Assembly (NCBI GenBank): GCA_914767715.1
Contig: OU612072.1
Location: 16,060,001 to 16,120,000 of the forward strand
Source of the DNA: Membranipora membranacea
Taxonomy: Eukaryota; Bryozoa; Gymnolaemata; Cheilostomatida; Membraniporidae
Direction: 5' to 3'
DNA: 60,000 nt
Shown: positions 9,940-21,381 of the stretch, piece by piece
Layout: each line of letters starts with the position of its first letter
How positions within the stretch are numbered: position 1 is the stretch's first letter
Position numbers and translations under genes: made by a program
The notes under the pieces: model-generated
What the model was told of the DNA's origin: nothing
The model's input: the letters and a program-made list of their open reading frames with translations, nothing else
Database searches by the model: none

Positions 9940-11160
9940 CTAAAATGACATCCTCGATCAGAAAAATTTTAGGAACTTGAGAGATGTTATTTTATCTTCC
10001 TTGTCCAATTCATATGAAACAAGGAGTGTTGTGAATTTTTAGCTGCCAATAAACCCTTCAATTATGTCACATGATGCTCATGAGAGAGTTTAATTTATAT
10101 CCCCCCTAAAAATTCACAGAAAATGAATCAAAATGTTAACCTTCTGACATAGCTCAATGCTCTAAAAAGTTTTTGAAATGCCATTAAATTATGTTTTTGA
10201 ATGGCTCATTCCCTGCTCTTGCTTCAAGAGATTTCTCTCGCTCCTTTCCAGGAGACAACCATATTGGCTTTGATCTCAACTTTACAATCACCACTCCAAT
10301 GATAAGAGCACACAACAGGACAGCGATAGATATGATTCCGCCCCACCCCTACCTCTACATAGGTTTATCTCAATTATAAAAAATCATAGAAAACAAATCA
10401 AAATGTTAACCTTCTGACAATAACTCGATGTTAACTATTCTGAAATACATATCATCGAAAACACTAGTATAGCCGTGGCTTCTCGTAAAACTGATGAAAA
10501 AATTCTTCATAACCTTACTTTTCACACTCTAGACCTGATAAAACGCTGACGGCCATTTATCAATTGGCTACAGCTCATATCCTTGAATGGCTAAATAAAG
10601 CCATTTTAAGCAAGTTTAGAAATGTTTGAAATTTCATTAAAATTATGGCTTATTCCCTGCTCTTGTTTCAAGAGATTTGCTCTCACTCCTTTCCAAGAGA
10701 CAACCACATAAACCATGGGAAGTATTGCAGTAAGATGATTCCATTGGCCAAGTGGCCTGAGCCCTACACAAAGGCAAGATACCGTTGATTAATTACTACC
10801 ACATGATGTACATATTAGATAATGCGATGTCTCTGGTTGATTTGGCGATATCTAACCAAACCAGTCAGACCCATCACACTGGCTAGCAATAGAATGCTAG
10901 TGATGTGTCAACAAGTCATGTCATGTTTGAAATCAGCATCAACTGCAAAAATTATTTGTTTAATGTTTTGGAAGAATCGAAATAAAAGTTACTGTTAGGA
11001 TGGTTGCTAGGAATGCAGCTGTCATAATAGACCGGTTAAAATCCAATTTGACATTTGCATTTCTTTCGCAGAAAAAAATTAATCAAAATAAATGGATGAT
11101 ATGTATGAATATGTGTAGAAGAAGGGTAAATATAGCTATAATGTTGGAAGATAACTCATC
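9940..11160 (-). repeat. Downstream flank of unit U1, duplicated at 28.44-29.49 kb
   Basis: Long runs match 28440-29490: for example TCAATTATGTCACATGATGC, AGAGATTTGCTCT and GGTTGATTTGGCGATATCTA in the same order. An extra internal copy of about 250 bp (10130-10380) holds a receptor membrane-exon fragment. No gene of its own is seen. Confidence 0.75.
10264..10337 (-). pseudogene. Stray transmembrane-exon fragment of the receptor-like family
   Basis: Read on the minus strand it encodes SIAVLLCALIIGVVIVKLRS, which closely matches the U4 membrane exon (VTVVLCTLIIGVVIVKLRA). It lacks splice sites and sits inside flank sequence that elsewhere (28.9 kb) runs uninterrupted. It is a rearranged fragment, unlikely to be expressed. 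Confidence 0.7.
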
Positions 11161-11304
11161 TCTGCTGATTGTTTTCAACGGTAGACCGGCTGAAATATGA
11201 GAACAAAATATTGTACGCTTTAAACACATTTGACTACGAAAATTTATTTGTGCTACGATCTGAGTGATAACCTGCATCAAATTGTGTACTTATGAGTGTA
11301 CCTT

Positions 11305-11800
11305 ATGCGTGTGTCTTAGAAGTAATGTTTGGGGTCAAATTACTTTCCTCACAACTCACCTGGGCGAGCTGTATACATGGGAATCAGGCTGACTCATATC
11401 TCTCTGGCAGTAGTTCCCATCATCTTCTTCATCTTGGATAGTTTCCTGATTCCCGACCATGGGGGCTATGCCAGTTACTTTCAGTTGAATTTCATCAGGT
11501 CGGCTGAAATAAGAGAACAAAATACTGTTCGTTTTAAACACATATTTTGACAATGAAAATTCTTTCGTGCTATTATCGTAATTATATACTGCATCAAATA
11601 GTTTAGAAGTAATGTTTGGGGTAAAATAACTTTCCTCACAACTCACCTGGGCGAGCTGTATACATGGGAATCAGGCTGACTCATATCTCTCTGGCAGTAG
11701 TTCCCATCATCTTCTTCATCTTGGATAGTTTCCTGATTCCCGACCATGGGGGCAATGCTAGTTACATCCAGTTGAATTTCATCAGCTTCAGAGTGGACGG
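11305..11800 (-). repeat. Tandem duplication of the cytoplasmic-tail cassette in U1, period about 287 bp
   Basis: Two nearly identical copies of exon plus flanking intron begin at about 11317 and 11604. Both encode ETIQDEEDDGNYCQRDMSQP followed by DSHVYSSPR. The upstream (minus-sense first) copy reads CTTCCG where a functional copy reads CTTCAG, so its acceptor is gone. The second copy keeps TTTCAG and is 144 nt, phase 2-2. Confidence 0.85.
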
Positions 11801-11910
11801 AAGTATGATAAAAATGATCAGTCATAGGTTTGCTTACAAATCATGTTTTGATACTAATATTTTTTCTCAAAATGGCTGTACAAATAACCTGATTATGCTT
11901 GGATCTCAAT

Positions 11911-12115
11911 GTACGGTTGACCAAAACCGCCAATTTTTCCCACATAATATCCCCAGTGCCTGTAATAATGGCGGTTTTGGTCGACCAAACCCCCACTCAA
12001 AAGAAAACAAGTATGATTTGCAGCTACAGTGGCGGTTTTGGTCGACCCAAACCGCCATAATTACAGGCACTGTGGATATTATGTGGGAAAAATTGGCGGT
12101 TTTGGTCAACCGTAC
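11911..12115. mobile_element. 205-bp palindromic MITE with 56-bp terminal inverted repeats and 5-bp TSD
   Basis: It begins GTACGGTTGACCAAAACCGC and ends with its reverse complement; the 56-bp arms are almost perfect. It is flanked by TCAAT at 11906-11910 and 12116-12120. GGCGGTTTTGGTCGACC recurs inside in both arms. It inserted in an intron of U1. No transposase is encoded. Confidence 0.92.
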
Positions 12116-14699
12116 TCAATGGTTATAATGTGAAATAAGAAAGTGTTTGAATATGACGCTGTTGGAATTTCCAGTGCACTGTTATTTACAAGAAAAGACA
12201 GCACTGTTGTATACTGTATAAGAATGAGCTTGTGTCCATTATGGTACAAAAGTATATCTACAGATTTAGCTCCCTGTTTCACTTTACCTCTGAGCTGCAG
12301 ATCGGGTTGGCGGTTTGGCTCTCATCTTAACAATCACCAATCCAATGATTAGAGTACACAGTACAACAGCTACCGATGAACATATAATTGCATGTTCTGG
12401 TTGTCAAAAATCTTAGACAATCACAAAGACTTTTTAAGTTCCTATACCTTGGCTTACAACTAACCCAGTTTTAATGTTACCTTACCAGTAGCAGTGATAG
12501 CTATTGTAATCGTTGAAGTAGTTGTAGCAGTGGTAGCTTTTGAAGTAATTGGAATAGTTGAGATATTTGAATGGTGTGACTGGTGTCTCCTGAATGAAAC
12601 ATAGAGAGTTGAAATGAGAGAACAGAGATGATGACCCATTAATGCATTGTTCCTCTTTGTAGTGACATGTTTCAAAACATTTGATAATTGATCTGGGATT
12701 CAACTTGTTAACAAGGTTAGACGGTTTTCCACTTCGAATTCCTGCCAGAGGGTGAGACGGTTTGAATACCTTTTCAGTCAGAATACACCTATAGCAATTT
12801 ATTTCCTGGTCTATTTATCAAATGAGAGTCAACATTTTGTTTGGTTATAAAGCATCTGGATGTACCTGATTATTTGCAGTCAGGCAATAGGAAATTTTGT
12901 TACATATATACGCAGCCATGGTGCAACGGGGATGAAAACTTGCTTTGTATAAAAATACTAACGGCGGCAAACCTTATAGAAATTGACCATTCTTAATTAT
13001 CATGTCTGTTCTCAGCACCAACAAAAAACCCTGAAATGCTTGATTTAAATTAATATTGCATCAAATTGATCTAAGGATTAACACAGGTTACCACAGGTTA
13101 ACACATGACACTCTCGCTGCACTTACCCTTGACTGATCTTATTCGCTGGTATTCCCCGATATAGAGAGTGTTGTTGATGATGAGCAGCCCCCATGGAGAA
13201 CTTAATCTACTGGAGGTTAAGTCACCACTATCATGTCCTTGGACACCGAAGCAGATGTAGGAGGTTGTGTTTATTTTAAGATCGAGGACTGTGACCATGA
13301 CTCTCAGATAGAAGGAGGGTGCGTTCATCTAAAAGCTTGACATCCCGATAATGACCATCAGCACTTAGTGTTGTCAAAGCTATAATAACCAATCAGTTTA
13401 ATACCCAGCTATATAAATGTTCCCTGTGACTTTCTCTTAAATTATAGAGTATAAACCGGATAACCCGCGCAAGAAGGTGGATAAACCTTTTGTAACTGTA
13501 TTCAGAGATCGCAAAGCCCGATATTCAGCAAGAACGAGACGGTTTGGATTATTTATAGAGAGTAAAACTGATGTGGGAGCACTAAGTAAACCGCCTGTTC
13601 CGTCTGTGTCACCACTTGATGTACAACTCCCTACATAGTCTGATGTTCGGTTTGTTGCAAGATCAACAGATCTCAGACAATGGTTGTCAGTATCAGCGAG
13701 GATCACCTGATCAAGAGACAGCTGCATGAAGCCATAGATACCATCAAACCTGGCATCTCCTCCTATCCCGTTCTGATATCCTGATGACATTGCTGACCCT
13801 GCTATTATAGACGTAGTAATCCCGTCTGTGGTTTAAATTGCACTGCCATCTGAAAAGAGAATATTACCAACTTTATACAAGTCAGCCTCCAAATGGTAGA
13901 CATCGTATTCAGCTATAGCGTAGGTTGTCATCTCATTATCAGGTGATAATCTACAAAACAATATAGAGATAGCTCATCATTATTCTGATGCAAACCGCAT
14001 TTTTAAATCCACAACAAATCCTCATGTCTATTATTGACAAGGTAATTCTATGTAATTTTATCCCTGTCCTGTCACATTCTCCCTCCATCTGACAGACAAT
14101 GGGCAATTTTCATCTTCAATGGTCAGCTTTCTTCCATAAAATACACAGTGATCATTAAAAATTAAGCCAAACGAGTGAATTTCCCTCTCTTGTATGAATA
14201 TTACCCCAGGTTTTTTTAGCTGTACCAGGTATCTTAAGTATCCCTATTCCATATGGTGAGATTTTATTAAGAAGGGAATATCTGAGGACAAAACTTACAT
14301 CAATCCACAAGTAACTCCTGACACCAACAGAAAGCAGATTGTCCTCTCCTACAATTGATAAAATATAATATAAATGATATTATATCTAAACTTGGATTGC
14401 ATATTTTCATGATAGAAGAAACATTATCGCTGTAAACATTTCTTTTATTGTTGCAACAACCATTAGAACGTCTACAACTACATTTGCTGGTGAGGTTGCT
14501 TGGAAGAGAGTTAACATTCTGACACAATGCCTTAGTTTTAAAACAGGGATGCGATGTTAGGCTTTATTTTTGTCATGTAAAAAAACTTGACATAATTCCT
14601 CTTCTATGCTTGTCTGCACACCTTGATAATTTTGAGCTTGCCACCAAACCTACTATCAACAGGTTATACAGAAACATGTATTCACTTTAAGTTAGGTGA

Positions 14700-15297
14700 G
14701 TATCTTTTATTTTTGCCTATTTGCTAAACTCAAATGCTGCTGCCGTTGGCTGAGTGACGCTTTCTACACCCTCTAAGTGGTCACACACATTTGTCATAAG
14801 TATGAAATTTGAGCTGTTTCAAACAATTTTCATGTAAATTAAATCTTACCATCATCCTCGAGACGATAATGGCGGAACAAACTCTCCTGTAACTACTGCC
14901 AAAACACTTCCAACGTTATTGAAGTCTCAACTCGCAGGCTTGAGAACTTTGATGGATGCAATTTTCACTTCCACATCTTGGTCAGGTGACATGTTTACAT
15001 TTGTGAACACATAACTTTGAATAACTTTATGTCGATAGGTCTTATGTAATCTGATGTTGACAAGGAAATTGACTTTACATCATAGTGTCCAAAGTAATCT
15101 TGTGGATGTCGGCACAATTTTCAATCTGATCAAAACCTACCCAACATTGGTTAAATTGTTTGTAAATCTTTACAATCATGTCAAGCACACTCTGCACCTA
15201 AAGTTACATAATACATAGCCTTTTTCATTCACTCTTAATATAATGTAAATAAAAATATCGAGGTGTTACTAGATTTTGCACCGGTAAGAACAGAGAG
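14700..15297. other. Receptor-unit flank and unassigned DNA
   Basis: 14700-14980 continues the flank shared with 4.5-4.8 kb (for example GTCTCAACTCGCAGGC). The rest has no feature I can support. Confidence 0.45.
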
Positions 15298-15860
15298 TCA
15301 GTCATCATCTCTACTCAATTCATCATGATTCCCGTTGCTGGGATCAGGCGCTGATGCAGTGAATTGTATTACCTGAAATCTTAATGAAAAGAATTTAAGG
15401 TTGTTAACAAACCGTCCCTCACTTAGCGCAAAATGAACTGAGGCCACTTTTACTCAAAATTTATTAATCATTGCTAATCTGTGATTTTCTCTTGTTCTAA
15501 GACAGGTAAAGATTCATAGTTTTCTTCACCATCAAACCCAGCTGTGTCTGCTGAAACTGAATTAAATTTGATTTCTTCAGATTAAAACAGCATGGATATA
15601 CAGGCAGCCGATTAAGGTACTGTCTTGGGGATTAACAGTGGATTATCTATGCCATGCTTAATCTTATCAACAAGCACCTTGATTGCATGAAGGAAAAGAT
15701 CATAACGAACAAATTCCTGAACAGTTTTTTCCCCTAGCATGTTTAGAAATGGTGCCCATTTTCGACTTGATGAGGTATTACTTAATTTGTTTAAATTAAT
15801 TAAAGTTTCATGGGGCTTCGCGCAATATCACGGAAATCTTTGATACTCTGCGTGAAATGA
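15298..15860 (-). CDS. Unidentified coding-like exons: two candidate terminal exons and an upstream open block
   Basis: Three minus-strand pieces look coding. (1) About 15640-15840 is open for about 70 codons and reads SRKWAPFLNMLGEKTVQEF then RYDLFLHAIKVLVDKIKHG, an amphipathic soluble segment; it ends in TAA and its upstream side is frame-broken. (2) 15474-15550 follows TTTCAG and reads ADTAGFDGEENYESLPVLEQ then EKITD and a stop. (3) 15298-15372 follows ATTTCAG, phase 0, reading VIQFTASAPDPSNGNHDELS then RDDD and a stop. Exon 2 has a phase-1 entry and an NYESLP motif recalling the tyrosine tails of the nearby receptor-like units, so it may be an alternative or relic tail. I cannot show that the pieces belong to one gene. 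Confidence 0.3.
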
Positions 15861-16639
15861 AGGAAAAAGAATCAAAATCGGAGTGCCGGTTGCTGAGGTA
15901 TTCACTTGTGAAGACAATTTTTGCAAAAGTGCACAAGATTACTCAGTTCTCATGTGATGCACACTGTTAGTAAGTAAAACATTTTGTGCATGACCGCTAA
16001 ATTCAAACACATATCCAGATTTCGTTTTCAACTTGCCAATTGTCTTTCCTCATAATGACCGTGGGTGATAAATGAATTCACGATTCACAATATGTGTGGC
16101 CTCATAGCGCCTCTCATGCACTGTCAGGTTTCACTACACATTAATATCATTTCAATACAGTTATTTCAGAAGATATTTTTTTGCCCGTTTGGCCAGCTAT
16201 AAAAGATATGGTATCACTTAGATTTTTCTGTTCTTCATACAGATACAAACTATAAAAAAACTAAATCTTAAATAGATGTAATTTGATTGATTGTGTTGCT
16301 ATCACTAACTATAAAAGTTGAAGGAAAAAGGTTGCTAGTACACATAATCTGCTTGTAAAATAATGAAATTGCCTTGCCTTGCCTTGCCTAGCGTTAGAAA
16401 ATAGTATTATCGATATGAATGCACATGTTTCACAAAAAACAGTCTTTTCCCCAGATTTAAAAGAAAAATAGGACTTATTCGACTGGAAACAAAAACGTTC
16501 AAAAATTTCAGGCTAGGTGACCAGTAGTCTAAGTACTCAGACTCCAAGGCGCAGGGAGTTACGCCGCCCGACCCACCCTACTGAACCCAACCAAACCTAA
16601 CCACATTTAAATAACATTGCAACATGTTGGATAAGTGAT

Positions 16640-16960
16640 TAATGATGTCCGTCTTTTGTATGCTAACACAGTAGACGGGCAAAGCCATCTATAGCAGGCT
16701 CATACAGTTACATTAAGAGAAACATTGCATAGCGGCTGCAACAAGGAAGGATAGGGATACACCTGCGGGAGTATGGGCTGGAACAATCACAACCCACAAC
16801 TTCTGCGGGACCAATTGTCTGACAGTAAATAGCATGCAAACTGAGAACAATTGCGACGGCTCGCTATCCCGAAAACAGAATGGGCTGATGGCGCTAATTA
16901 GTATGCCCGCTATTCACTACTCATAATTGTTTTCTTTTATCCAACAGCAAAGTCCATTCC
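16640..16960 (-). repeat. SINE-like repeat copy 1
   Basis: Shares ordered blocks with 17130-17430 (AACATTGCATAGCGGCT, CAATTG.CTG.CAGT, TGATGGCGCTAATTAG, ATTCACTAC). The second copy carries the better internal promoter remnant. Confidence 0.5.
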
Positions 16961-17129
16961 ACCATCCGCCAGAACAACGAACCGGCATGCTTGACGCACA
17001 GGTAAATAACATTTCATAACCACTTGGTAATGGTAATTTTTACTACTTCAGACCTAGAAACACCTTTTATACCTTTGAATGTGCAAGTTTAGTATCACCA
17101 GCCTACCCATTTCTCTATTTATTCTTTAT

Positions 17130-17430
17130 TTGCATTTTTAGATCCATGAATCTATAGCAAGCTTATTGAGTAACATTCCGAGAGCAACATTGCATAGCGG
17201 CTTCATCAAAGAAGGAGTGGTATACATCCAAAGGCGCTGGAGGCTGGCCCAATCGACCTTGACAGCCCCCAAGTGGGACTCGAATCCGCAACTCCTAAGG
17301 CACCAATTGCTTGTCAGTGACTAACAAGTGCGCTTACTGGTTGCATCATCCCAACATCCCCAAAAAAGATGTGTTGATGGCGCTGATTAGCATGCCAGAT
17401 ATTCACTGCTCAGAGTAGTGTTCTCTTATA
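17130..17430 (-). repeat. SINE-like repeat copy 2 with tRNA B-box remnant
   Basis: On the minus strand it contains GGATTCGAGTCCCAC, a near match to the tRNA B box (GGTTCGANTCC). Its body is shared in direct orientation with 16640-16960. A tRNA-derived SINE is likely. Confidence 0.5.
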
Positions 17431-17504
17431 CCATTGATTGATTGGTTGATTGATTGATTGTATTCTATCACTAACATAAAACAATATGTTGCGAGATTAG
17501 AGTG

Positions 17505-17840
17505 TAGCTAGACAGGCCCATGAAATCGCGTGGGGAGGCAATTCCACGCATTGTTCATGCCAAACCACGCCGTTTGGCACGCTAACAATGCGTCTTGTCA
17601 AAGACCAGCAAGTTCGTGTTGTTAACCACGTTGTGAACCTACGCTTCTGTCATTGGCCAGTTGGTACAATAGAGCGTATTTAATTGGTCATTACTCCTTA
17701 CTCATTGGTCATGGCTCATTGGTCACTCACTTAGCAATGTTGTCACAAGGGGGTGTGTTTAGCCTATGAAGCCACGCCCACCACGCATGGGAAGACAATT
17801 CCACGCATTTCGTGGGCTCATGTAGCAAGGCCTTAAGGGT
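17505..17840. mobile_element. Possible TIR element
   Basis: The left end (GCCCATGAAATCGCGTGG) and the right end in reverse complement (GCCCACGAAATGCGTGG) match imperfectly. The interior has several CATTGGTCA words and CCACGC words. No target duplication was verified. Confidence 0.35.
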
Positions 17841-17883
17841 GTTCATACTGTAAAGGAGCCAGCACATACAAGGAAAAATAAGT

Positions 17884-18666
17884 TTAAACACTGATGGATG
17901 ATTTAAAGAGAATATCATTTAAAACATGGATAGCATGCCTCAAAAAACAGTCTTTACCGAAGGCACGTCTGTGTTTAATTGTTCGATACCTGCCTGAGGG
18001 GCATTTAGCAAGAAAGTTGTACATAAAGTGGTCATCGTCATGAATATATCGGAGGGCAAGTGATTTGGTACGCTTAGTCATAAGGCTGTCGAGATCATCT
18101 ACTTGGAGTTTGAGCTTTGAGGCCTGATCAAAAAACTTGCTCAAACGTTTCTTGTATTTAGCAAAAATAGTAGTGTATTATACTGGTAAACAATAAGTGA
18201 GCAGGGAAACAATAAAACTTTTAAATAACATAGTGGCAAGGGGTATGGTGCTAAGATGTACAAAATTCCTGACAATATACATACGCTGCTCAGCTTTACT
18301 CATAACAGACTGAATGTGTTCTTCAAAGCGCAGCTTTTGATCTAACATAATACCAAGATAAGTGACTTTGTCACACATAGTAAAGCTTTCACAATTTAAA
18401 ACAATAGGAGGGGTATGGGGCTTAGTTCGTTGAGTAGAAAATAATATTTCCTGAGTTTTGCTGGCATTCAATAAAAGATCATAATCAGAACATTGCTTAG
18501 AAATCCTGTCTATCTCATTAAAGTATGAGTCTAGATCTTGTTGATTGGAAATGTAGCCAATGATACAGGTGTCATCAGCATACTTGATTATGGTAACATT
18601 GCTCAATTCAGATGTAATCCGGTCCGTATATATGGAAAACAAAAGAGCAATGCAATGCATAGCCAT
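17884..18666 (-). pseudogene. LINE reverse transcriptase 3' fragment
   Basis: Starts within the palm with VTIIKYADDTCIIGY, then LLLNASKTQEILFS, VTYLGIMLDQKLRFEEHI and a C-terminal thumb-like part. One in-frame TAA at 18178-18180 splits it; the frame then continues (KYKKRLSKFFDQASKL) to the stop at 17884. The endonuclease and the N-terminal half of the reverse transcriptase are missing. It differs from the 5.2-9.9 kb LINE, so it is another family. Dead. Confidence 0.85.
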
Positions 18667-18669
18667 AGC

Positions 18670-19670
18670 AATGCCAGAGCAATGTCAATTCAATCATCGC
18701 AACCCATGCAACGCCATTGCCATATAAAACATATACGCAATCAGGCAATGCCAGTACATGGTAGGTAAGCGCACACATAGAGGTTTAAACTTTTAGTTAA
18801 AGCAGTTATTAAAAGATATCTCCAACGTTTGAGATTATTTGTTGAACAACAATCTAACTTTGTGCAAACAATACAGGATCTTACTAGGAATCAGCCTACA
18901 TAAATATATGCAGGGTAAATAGTCACTGATATATATATTCATGGATTGGGGGCACATATCTGACCATGAACAATCATATGGCAATTTATGTATGATTGCT
19001 GGAATCAATTTCTCATCTTTGATTGGTCCAAAAGTTCAGTAATGCTACAGCCGATCCTTTGTTAACATTTGTCAAGTAGCTCGCCTGTAATTTCAAAGGT
19101 CTTTAGTGGGACATCAATCAATGCATAGCGTCAAAGCTGCCAGAATTTTAGCTAGACCCAATTACTGACACAAAGTTATATACAGATGTAATTTCTCTTC
19201 ATTCTGCGTATTTTACCATTAATCCATGAATTCATATCAATGTAAATAGTCCTCCTTTTTAACCTAAATGCCTTTCAGTAATCTAAAAACAAAAAACATG
19301 AATGGAAAAAAGGAGTTGCCTTCACTCTATCTGAGACCGGGCAACTCCAAAATTACTTGGAGGGCTTTTTGAACCAGGGATTTTGGGTCCCAAACTTCAT
19401 GTTTGAACCTCGCTATTAACTTACGGGCGATGTATTTAAATAAATGGGAAACAATTGCAATCTCAATTTGTTACAGTGCTTGGCCTGAGCCACGCAGCCT
19501 GAGCTCCAATTCTGCTGTGGTCTAATGACTACGGAGCGTCTGTGGGTCCACGGTGGACAGTGAGGAGCAGCCACCCCTGTGTCCCATCTCATCTATGCGC
19601 CCTGGTGCATTTAGTCTGGAAAGCTGAAGCAGGCATTTTACAGAAGGTAAACAAATGGGTATTGCCCTAA
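18670..19670. other. No gene recognised
   Basis: AT-rich intergenic DNA. Around 19500-19620 a GC-richer stretch (TGCTGTGGTCTAATGACTAC) weakly resembles the body of the SINE at 30.4 kb. Nothing else was seen. Confidence 0.4.
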
Positions 19671-19679
19671 GGTATTGTA

Positions 19680-19880
19680 TCAATGCTCCATTGTTGAGGT
19701 TGATCTTCGGTCGGCCATGTTGCCTGAACCCTAGTCAAAGTCATCATACAGTTTTTTTATTACTACCTCATAATTTACATAATAGCCAATGACATTGATC
19801 TGATTGGTTTGGTTGGCGATATCTAGTCAAAATATTGGCTAAAATCTGAATGCAAATATAGGCCCGGCAAATCTGCAGTC
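19680..19880. repeat. Dispersed repeat shared with 10.75, 28.98 and 50.6 kb
   Basis: Common words include CCCTAAGGTATT, CGGCCATGTTG and TTTGGTTGGCGATATCTA, followed by CAAACCAATCAGACC-like text in the other copies. Non-coding. Confidence 0.6.
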
Positions 19881-20029
19881 AAGGACCTTCCGTGAGGGAT
19901 ACTTTGGTGGCTGATGATGACTAATTTAACACTTATCTACTGTCTTATTGCATGTACCATTAGGAGTTGATATCCCATCTGTTGTCTCATCTCTGTATCT
20001 CACTAACCCTTTCATAACAAGCACCCAAA

Positions 20030-20380
20030 AGTCAGCACCGATGAAAGTATCATATGGTAATGGCAACACAGATGGCACGCCAGTGTGCGCCAGACTTGTC
20101 ATGAGGCTACTTTATTAGTTTTAGAGAACTGCAAACCAAAAAAAAGGATCCGCGTGACTAGACTAAGTGTGCACTGGGAGTCTCACAAATCCATTTATCA
20201 TCAATTCACGCCAAGAGGAGAGGAATGGGAAAGCTTACATTGTGACCAGTGCGACTGATCTCAATCTGTTCATCCATGAAACCATAAACTGGAAGACTAG
20301 TATGGCTGGAATCCCTGCCGTAGGAACTGCGAAATCACCGGTTATTTCTCAGTTCCTACGGCAAAGGTGAATATGTTGAA
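20030..20380. repeat. Dispersed repeat, second copy at 51.76-52.01 kb
   Basis: Both copies share GGCACGCCAGTGTGCGCCAG, CGCCAAGAGGAG, AAGACTAGTATGGCTG (GAGACGAGTATGGCTG in the other) and GAAATCACCGGT in the same order. Likely an old transposable element fragment. A local hairpin (GCCGTAGGAACTG / CAGTTCCTACGGC, 20318-20360) occurs only in this copy. Confidence 0.6.
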
Positions 20381-20567
20381 CCTGCCTCCCTGGCATTGAC
20401 TGATCGGTCTGAGTGAACTGAGTGATATTGACACAATCAAGCCATCTCTCACCGCTTACCCTCATGGTATTATGCAGACTCAAGGTCAATTCTAGTTCAG
20501 GAGCTCAATAAGTGGGGTTTGTTTGTCAGAGTGCCCAAACCAGGATAACCCCAACAAAGGCACAGCT

Positions 20568-20570
<3 letters not shown>

Positions 20571-20607
<37 letters not shown>
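20571..20607. repeat. (GTT)n microsatellite
   Basis: Twelve uninterrupted GTT units, then an A-rich stretch at about 20618. Confidence 0.95.
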
Positions 20608-21381
20608 CTATTCCAGAATAAAAAAAAAAACAACTATATTTCATTACACTCAAAAGAATGAAATCTAGATCAGCTGCAAAAACAAATTTTTCTGAGAAAT
20701 GAAAGGATATAAATAAAGGTTTTTGTTAGTATGATTGTTAGAAATGCAACAGGCAAAATAAACTGTAAAAATTCAATTTGACCTTAGTATTTCTTCCACA
20801 CCGAAAATAATCAATCAAAAGAAATGGCTGCTATGTTTGAATAATGGCTGCTATGTGTAGGTATGTTAGAAGCTAACTCTGTATGTCAATAGTAGTAGAG
20901 AGACAACACATCCATCTCACATAACAACGGAGGTAAATAAATTGGCAAATAATTGAATTTTATATTAAAGGACAATATTACAAAATAAAAATAAGTAATC
21001 CAACATTGCTGTTGTGCAGTTTTTGCGCATCAGACATACACCTCTGATTAAACGTTGCATGTTACTCACTCCCTTAGGTATTGAGTTTCGATGATGAAAA
21101 TCTGCTTTCTAACACCAGGTACAGCCACAGAATGTAAAATACATTCAAATATGATATAGCCAGGAAAAGTGGAAGATAATAAATGAATAGTATCAATTAT
21201 TTCACAGTTAACATCAAGATCAATCTATAGCATCATGATGAAGGTTCAATATGAGAATATAAGTAAGCAACTAGTAATAGGGGCAGAGATTGATAATACG
21301 GTAATGACAAACAGTGACAGACAGTGAAAATAAGTTACTGCATAAGAATAAGTTCATGTCCATTATGATGTTCCATTTTAC

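Larger units (their letters stand above)
11156..14677 (-). pseudogene. U1: decayed NHL-propeller / Thr stalk / transmembrane / tyrosine-tail receptor-like gene
   Basis: Modules on the minus strand: possible ATG exon 14654-14677 (MFLYNLLI before GTAGGT); leader exon 14299-14348 (ERTICFLLVSGVTCGL); NHL exon 13127-13950; Thr stalk 12486-12589; membrane exon 12288 to about 12390; tail cassettes about 11647-11795 and 11360-11503; terminal exon 11156-11189 (SRSTVENNQQR, stop). The NHL exon has TAA at 13833-13835 (sister copies read AAA), another at 13437-13439 (sisters CAA), and a shift near 13370. The membrane exon has lost its 5' half and acceptor. One tail cassette has lost its AG. The terminal exon is cut short by a deletion. 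Propeller words such as GYQNGIGGDARF and DTDNHCLRSVD survive. It is clearly non-functional as a whole. Confidence 0.85.

Noticed and set aside
11664-12128. 154-codon + strand protein
   Set aside because: It is the antisense of a U1 tail cassette running into the palindromic MITE.
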